From NCBI RefSeq assembly GCF_030732865.1, contig NZ_JASHKB010000012.1, positions 52,803 through 116,802 of the forward strand: DNA of 64,000 bases, given 5' to 3'. Position numbers and translations under genes: made by a program. The stretch comes from Roseitalea sp. MMSF_3546. GTDB lineage: Bacteria > Pseudomonadota > Alphaproteobacteria > Rhizobiales > Rhizobiaceae. Below, one piece after another: positions 60,805 to 64,000 of the stretch. A model generated the notes under the pieces. It was not told where the DNA came from. It saw only the letters and a list, made by a program, of their open reading frames with translations, and searched no databases. Within the stretch, counting starts at the first letter, position 1; each line of letters begins with the position of its first letter.

Positions 60805-61422
60805 CTATTCGCCGCCCTGCTTGGCGCGTTCCTGCTCTTCCTGAAGGCGCTGCTGGAACTCGGCGCGGCGGCGCTCGATCTCGGCCTGCAATTGCTGCTG
60901 GCGCTGCTGCACCTCGGACTGCTGGATCGGGTCGCCGTCGAAGGCCGCCGTGAACCCCTGCAGCGAAACCTCGATCGGATTGGGCTGGTTCTGGAAATTG
61001 ACCGTCGTGAAGGTGACCTCGCCGCCGGCCTTGAAGGCGTTGACCAGATCCTCGGTCAACGGCGCCTCGGCGATGCAGCGGTCGGGAAGGCAGATCGAAT
61101 AGCCGATGCGCTGGGTCTCGCCTTCGTCGACCTGCATGGCGATGCCGGCCGGAATGACGCGGCCGGTCGGCACGGCGATCTGGAACAGGGCGCGGTTCTG
61201 CTTGCCGGTGATCTGGATCAGGTTGACCGCCGTCAGAAGCTGGCCCGTCGAGGCGGTGCGGATGTTCTGCACGTTGCAGATGTCGTTGTCGGCCTGCTTG
61301 GTGCAGACCTTGAACCAGGAATTCTGCGGCGCCTGCTCCTGTTGCGCCGTCGCAAGCGTCGTCGAGCCCATCAGCGCCATCGCGCCGAGCCCCGCCGCAA
61401 CAATTGCGGATTTCACTCCCAT
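60805..61422 (-). CDS. Invasion-associated locus B (IalB) family protein
   Basis: A 205-residue exported protein. A signal peptide (IVAAGLGAMALMGSTTLATA) precedes the family domain, with cysteines in WFKVCTKQADNDICNV and IGYSICLPDRCIAEAPL that should form disulfides. The last 45 residues are a highly charged Gln/Glu/Arg helix. IalB aids erythrocyte entry by Bartonella, but homologues are widespread in non-pathogens, so virulence is not implied. The ATG at 61422 begins the signal peptide. The stop lies 16 bp from the end of mfd, convergent. Confidence 0.88.
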   Translation of the reverse strand: MGVKSAIVAAGLGAMALMGSTTLATAQQEQAPQNSWFKVCTKQADNDICNVQNIRTASTGQLLTAVNLIQITGKQNRALFQIAVPTGRVIPAGIAMQVDEGETQRIGYSICLPDRCIAEAPLTEDLVNAFKAGGEVTFTTVNFQNQPNPIEVSLQGFTAAFDGDPIQQSEVQQRQQQLQAEIERRRAEFQQRLQEEQERAKQGGE

Positions 61423-61613
61423 CGCTGTGTCCGTCCTTTGTCTGTCGAAAACCCGTGTATGGATTGCCCAGCCGTGGTGCCCAATTGAGGCCGCAGCGTG
61501 ACAGCGTTCCCCGACGGCCTGATACACAGCCGGCGGCCCGGTTGAAACCCCCGCACGCAGGACATGGTTGATTTCATGGTTGGCGTCGGACCGATTTGCC
61601 GCCATGCTGGGCC

Positions 61614-63479
61614 ATGCTGAATCGCACATCTGGGAGGTTCGCCTTGCCCCGCCGCTTCCATTGCACACTTGCCGCTGGCGCCCTCGCGCTCGCGGCATCC
61701 CCCGCCCCGCTTCACGCCGAGCTGAGCCATGGCATCGCCATGCATGGCGAACCGGCGCTGCCGGCCGACTACACCCATTTTCCCTATGCCAATCCCGACG
61801 CGCCGCAGGACGGGTCGGTGACCTATGGCGTGGTCGGCACGTTCGACAGCCTCAACCCGTTCGTGCTGAAGTCGATGCGCACCACCGCGCGCGGCATCTG
61901 GGATCCCGAATTCGGCAATCTGGTCTATGAATCGCTGATGCACCGCTCGCGCGACGAGCCGTTCACCATGTATGGCCTGCTCGCCGAGAAGGTGGAGACC
62001 GACGACGAACGCACATGGATCGAGTTCACGCTCGATGAAGATGCGCAGTGGTCCGACGGCGTGCCCGTGACGCCCGAGGACGTCATCTTCACTTATGATA
62101 TTTTCACCGAAAAGGGGCGGCCGCCCTATTCGAGCCGCATGAACCGGATCGAGAAGATCGAAAAGACCGGCGACCGCAAGGTCAGGTTCACCTTCAACGA
62201 GAACTCCAATCGCGAATTTCCGCTGATCATCGCATTGACGCCGGTCCTGCCCAAGCATGCGATCGATGTCGACACCTTCGAGGATTCCACGCTCGAACCG
62301 CCGGTTGGCAGCGGCCCCTATCTGGTCGAGGAGGTGGTGCCGGGCACGCGCATCGTCTATCGCCGCAACCCAGACTACTGGGGCCGCGACGTTCCGGCCA
62401 AGCAGGGCTTTGACAATTACGAGACGATCACGGTCGAGTACTTCCTCGATTCGACGGCACGATTCGAGGCCTTCAAGAAGGGTGTGTTCGACATCTATCC
62501 CGAGGGCGATCCGGTCGCCTGGGACACTGCCTACAATTTCCCGGCGGTCGAGAACGGCGAAGTGATCAAGTCGACCTTCGTCTCCGACCGGCCGGACCGG
62601 TTCTTCGGCTTCTTCTTCAACACGCGGCGCGACGTCTTTGCCGACCGCCGCGTGCGCAAGGGGCTGTCCATGCTGTTCGACTTCGAATGGGTCAACGAGA
62701 ACCTGTTCTCGAACCGGTTCTCGCGCACCGGCTCGTACTGGCAGAACTCGCAGGAGCTGTCGGCGCTCGGCCGGGCGGCAACCGAGCGGGAACGGGAACT
62801 TCTGGCGCCGTTCCCCGACGCGGTGTCCGAAGCGGTAATGGAGGGCACCTACGCGCCGACGGTCACCGACGGGTCGGGCCGCGACCGAACGGTCATGCGC
62901 GAGGCGGTCGCGCTGCTCGAAGAGGCGGGCTGGTCGATCGAGGACGGGCAGATGACGAAGGACGGCGAACAGCTCGCCTTCGAAATCCTGCTGGGCACGG
63001 TGGCCGGCGCCACCAAGAACGAGATCGAGCGCATGGCGCTCGCCTATGAGCGCACGGCCGAGGCGATCGGCATCGACATTTCGATCCGCGGCGTCGACGA
63101 TGCGCAGTTCCAGAAACGCCGGCAGACCTGGGACTATGACATGGTTGCCGGCAGCCTGTCGGCCTCGCTGTCGCCGGGCGCCGAGCAGATCTGGCGCTGG
63201 GGTTCGCAGTCGGCGGAGCCCGAAGGCACCTTCAATTTCGCCGGCGTCGCCGATCCGGCGGTCGACGCGATGATCGAGGAGATGGTCGACGCGCGTGATC
63301 GCGAGGACTTCGCCGCCGCCGTGCGGGCGCTCGACCGCATCCTCATTTCGGGCCACTACGCGGTGCCGCTCTATCACCTGCGCGAGAGCTGGGTTGCCCA
63401 TTGGAGCCACATCCAGTACCCCGACGGGGAGACGCCGCTTTACGGCTACCAGTTGCCGGTGTGGTGGTCGACGCAATAG
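61614..63479 (+). CDS. Extracellular solute-binding protein, family 5 (YejA-like)
   Basis: A periplasmic peptide-binding protein of 621 residues with a signal peptide (CTLAAGALALAASPAPLHA). The mature protein opens with GIAMHGEPALPADYTHFPYA and FDSLNPFVLKS, typical of the YejA type within the oligopeptide/dipeptide family. The AQWSDGVPVTPEDVIFTYD segment and the RRNPDYWGRDVP segment are further family marks. Membrane components of the transporter are not in the window. The ATG at 61614 is preferred; an in-frame TTG at 61596 is possible. It is divergent from the IalB gene over about 190 bp. Confidence 0.88.
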   Translation: MLNRTSGRFALPRRFHCTLAAGALALAASPAPLHAELSHGIAMHGEPALPADYTHFPYANPDAPQDGSVTYGVVGTFDSLNPFVLKSMRTTARGIWDPEFGNLVYESLMHRSRDEPFTMYGLLAEKVETDDERTWIEFTLDEDAQWSDGVPVTPEDVIFTYDIFTEKGRPPYSSRMNRIEKIEKTGDRKVRFTFNENSNREFPLIIALTPVLPKHAIDVDTFEDSTLEPPVGSGPYLVEEVVPGTRIVYRRNPDYWGRDVPAKQGFDNYETITVEYFLDSTARFEAFKKGVFDIYPEGDPVAWDTAYNFPAVENGEVIKSTFVSDRPDRFFGFFFNTRRDVFADRRVRKGLSMLFDFEWVNENLFSNRFSRTGSYWQNSQELSALGRAATERERELLAPFPDAVSEAVMEGTYAPTVTDGSGRDRTVMREAVALLEEAGWSIEDGQMTKDGEQLAFEILLGTVAGATKNEIERMALAYERTAEAIGIDISIRGVDDAQFQKRRQTWDYDMVAGSLSASLSPGAEQIWRWGSQSAEPEGTFNFAGVADPAVDAMIEEMVDARDREDFAAAVRALDRILISGHYAVPLYHLRESWVAHWSHIQYPDGETPLYGYQLPVWWSTQ

Positions 63480-63505
63480 GGCGGGCGGGCCGGCAGAGAA
63501 GCGCC

Positions 63506-64000
63506 ATGGCCGACAACCGGACGCAGACCGTCACCATCGACGTGATCTCGGACGTGATGTGCCCGTGGTGCTTCATCGGCAAGAGACGGCTCGAGCGCGC
63601 TGCGGCGATGGTCGAGGGCGCGTTCTCGCTGGCCGTGGCCTGGCATCCGTTTCAGCTCGACGCCTCGCTGCCCCCCGAGGGGCTCGATCGGCGGGCTTAT
63701 CTGGAGGCGAAGTTTGGCGGTGCCGAACAGGCGCGGAAGGCCTATGACCAGATCGCCGAAGTGGGCAGGGGCGAGGGGATTGCGTTCGATCTGGATGCGA
63801 TCATGGTCTCGCCGAACACGCTCGACGCGCATCGGGTAATCCGCTGGGCGGGGCAGGACGGGCCGGCCACGCAGGATGCGGTGGTCGAGGCGCTGTTCGT
63901 GCGCTTCTTCACGCGCGCCGAGCATATCGGGCGCCACGCGGTGCTCGCCGATGCGGCCGAGGCGGCGGGCATGGATGGCGCGGCGGTCCGGGCGATGCTC
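63506..64000 (+). CDS. DsbA/FrnE-like oxidoreductase, 3' truncated by the window edge
   Basis: The first 165 residues of a thioredoxin-fold protein. The active site CPWC is at residues 19-22 in ISDVMCPWCFIGKRRLE, the pattern of the FrnE/DsbA-like family that lacks a signal peptide and acts in the cytosol. VAWHPFQLDASLPPEG and APNTLDAHRVIRWA-like SPNTLDAHRVIRWA follow. It begins 26 bp after the solute-binding protein gene and may be co-transcribed with it. The end is outside the window. Confidence 0.88.
   Translation, partial: MADNRTQTVTIDVISDVMCPWCFIGKRRLERAAAMVEGAFSLAVAWHPFQLDASLPPEGLDRRAYLEAKFGGAEQARKAYDQIAEVGRGEGIAFDLDAIMVSPNTLDAHRVIRWAGQDGPATQDAVVEALFVRFFTRAEHIGRHAVLADAAEAAGMDGAAVRAML

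Noticed and set aside
60805..61422. IalB-family gene as evidence for a pathogen
   Set aside because: The family is common in free-living alphaproteobacteria, and nothing else in the window suggests virulence.

Overview
The window is chromosomal DNA of high G+C content from an alphaproteobacterium, most likely of the order Hyphomicrobiales (Rhizobiales). The evidence is gene content and order: DUF2059 gene-gor, recG-sdhE-mfd, ppiD-trpD-trpC-moaC-moeA opposite tpiA-secG-pyrG, the cell-cycle kinase gene cckA, a DksA with a single cysteine, an IalB-family protein, and a very large coiled-coil protein that I recognise as a homologue of the Agrobacterium Growth Pole Ring protein (GPR). I cannot name a genus. 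No rRNA operon, insertion sequence, prophage or CRISPR array is visible. One tRNA gene (Lys, anticodon TTT) is present.

Layout. 1-5.8 kb (+): end of a DUF2059 gene, glutathione reductase, a gamma-glutamylcyclotransferase-like gene, class II DAHP synthase and NAD synthetase. 5.8-6.4 kb: a BrnT/BrnA-type toxin-antitoxin pair immediately after nadE, followed by a degenerate copy of the last 17 codons of nadE. 6.5-15.4 kb: VIT-family and MFS transporters, a glutamyl-tRNA synthetase, a DUF2865 protein, malic enzyme, an atypical short-chain dehydrogenase and a dipeptide epimerase. 15.5-19.6 kb (+): an MCE/Mla lipid-transport operon. 19.6-24.1 kb: dksA, sixA, a ycjX-ycjF pair and a secreted hypothetical protein. 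24.2-26.8 kb (-): folK, folB, folP, a [2Fe-2S] ferredoxin and an Hpt protein. 27.1-32.9 kb (+): the 1946-residue GPR-like gene. 33.3-38.5 kb: a FliO-like membrane protein, cckA, a 64-residue protein and a MarC-family protein. 38.7-42.1 kb: gyrA and a LysE-type exporter. 42.1-47.6 kb (-): ppiD-trpD-trpC-moaC-moeA. 47.7-51.3 kb (+): tpiA, secG, pyrG and a cold-shock gene with a clear terminator. 51.4-64 kb: a thioredoxin-like gene, tRNA-Lys, ccdA, glmU, recG, sdhE, mfd, ialB, a YejA-like peptide-binding protein and the start of a DsbA/FrnE-like gene.

Most genes are housekeeping: aromatic amino acid, folate, molybdopterin, NAD, CTP and UDP-GlcNAc synthesis, DNA repair and topology, secretion and envelope upkeep. 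Two loci deserve attention. The first is the toxin-antitoxin module, which sits between two diverged copies of the nadE 3' end and so looks like a gene-end insertion. The second is the GPR-like gene, which holds 18 ungapped 22-residue repeats with an alternating 44-residue super-period. That array lies between two copies of a module of about 200 residues that align without gaps at an offset of exactly 1791 nt.
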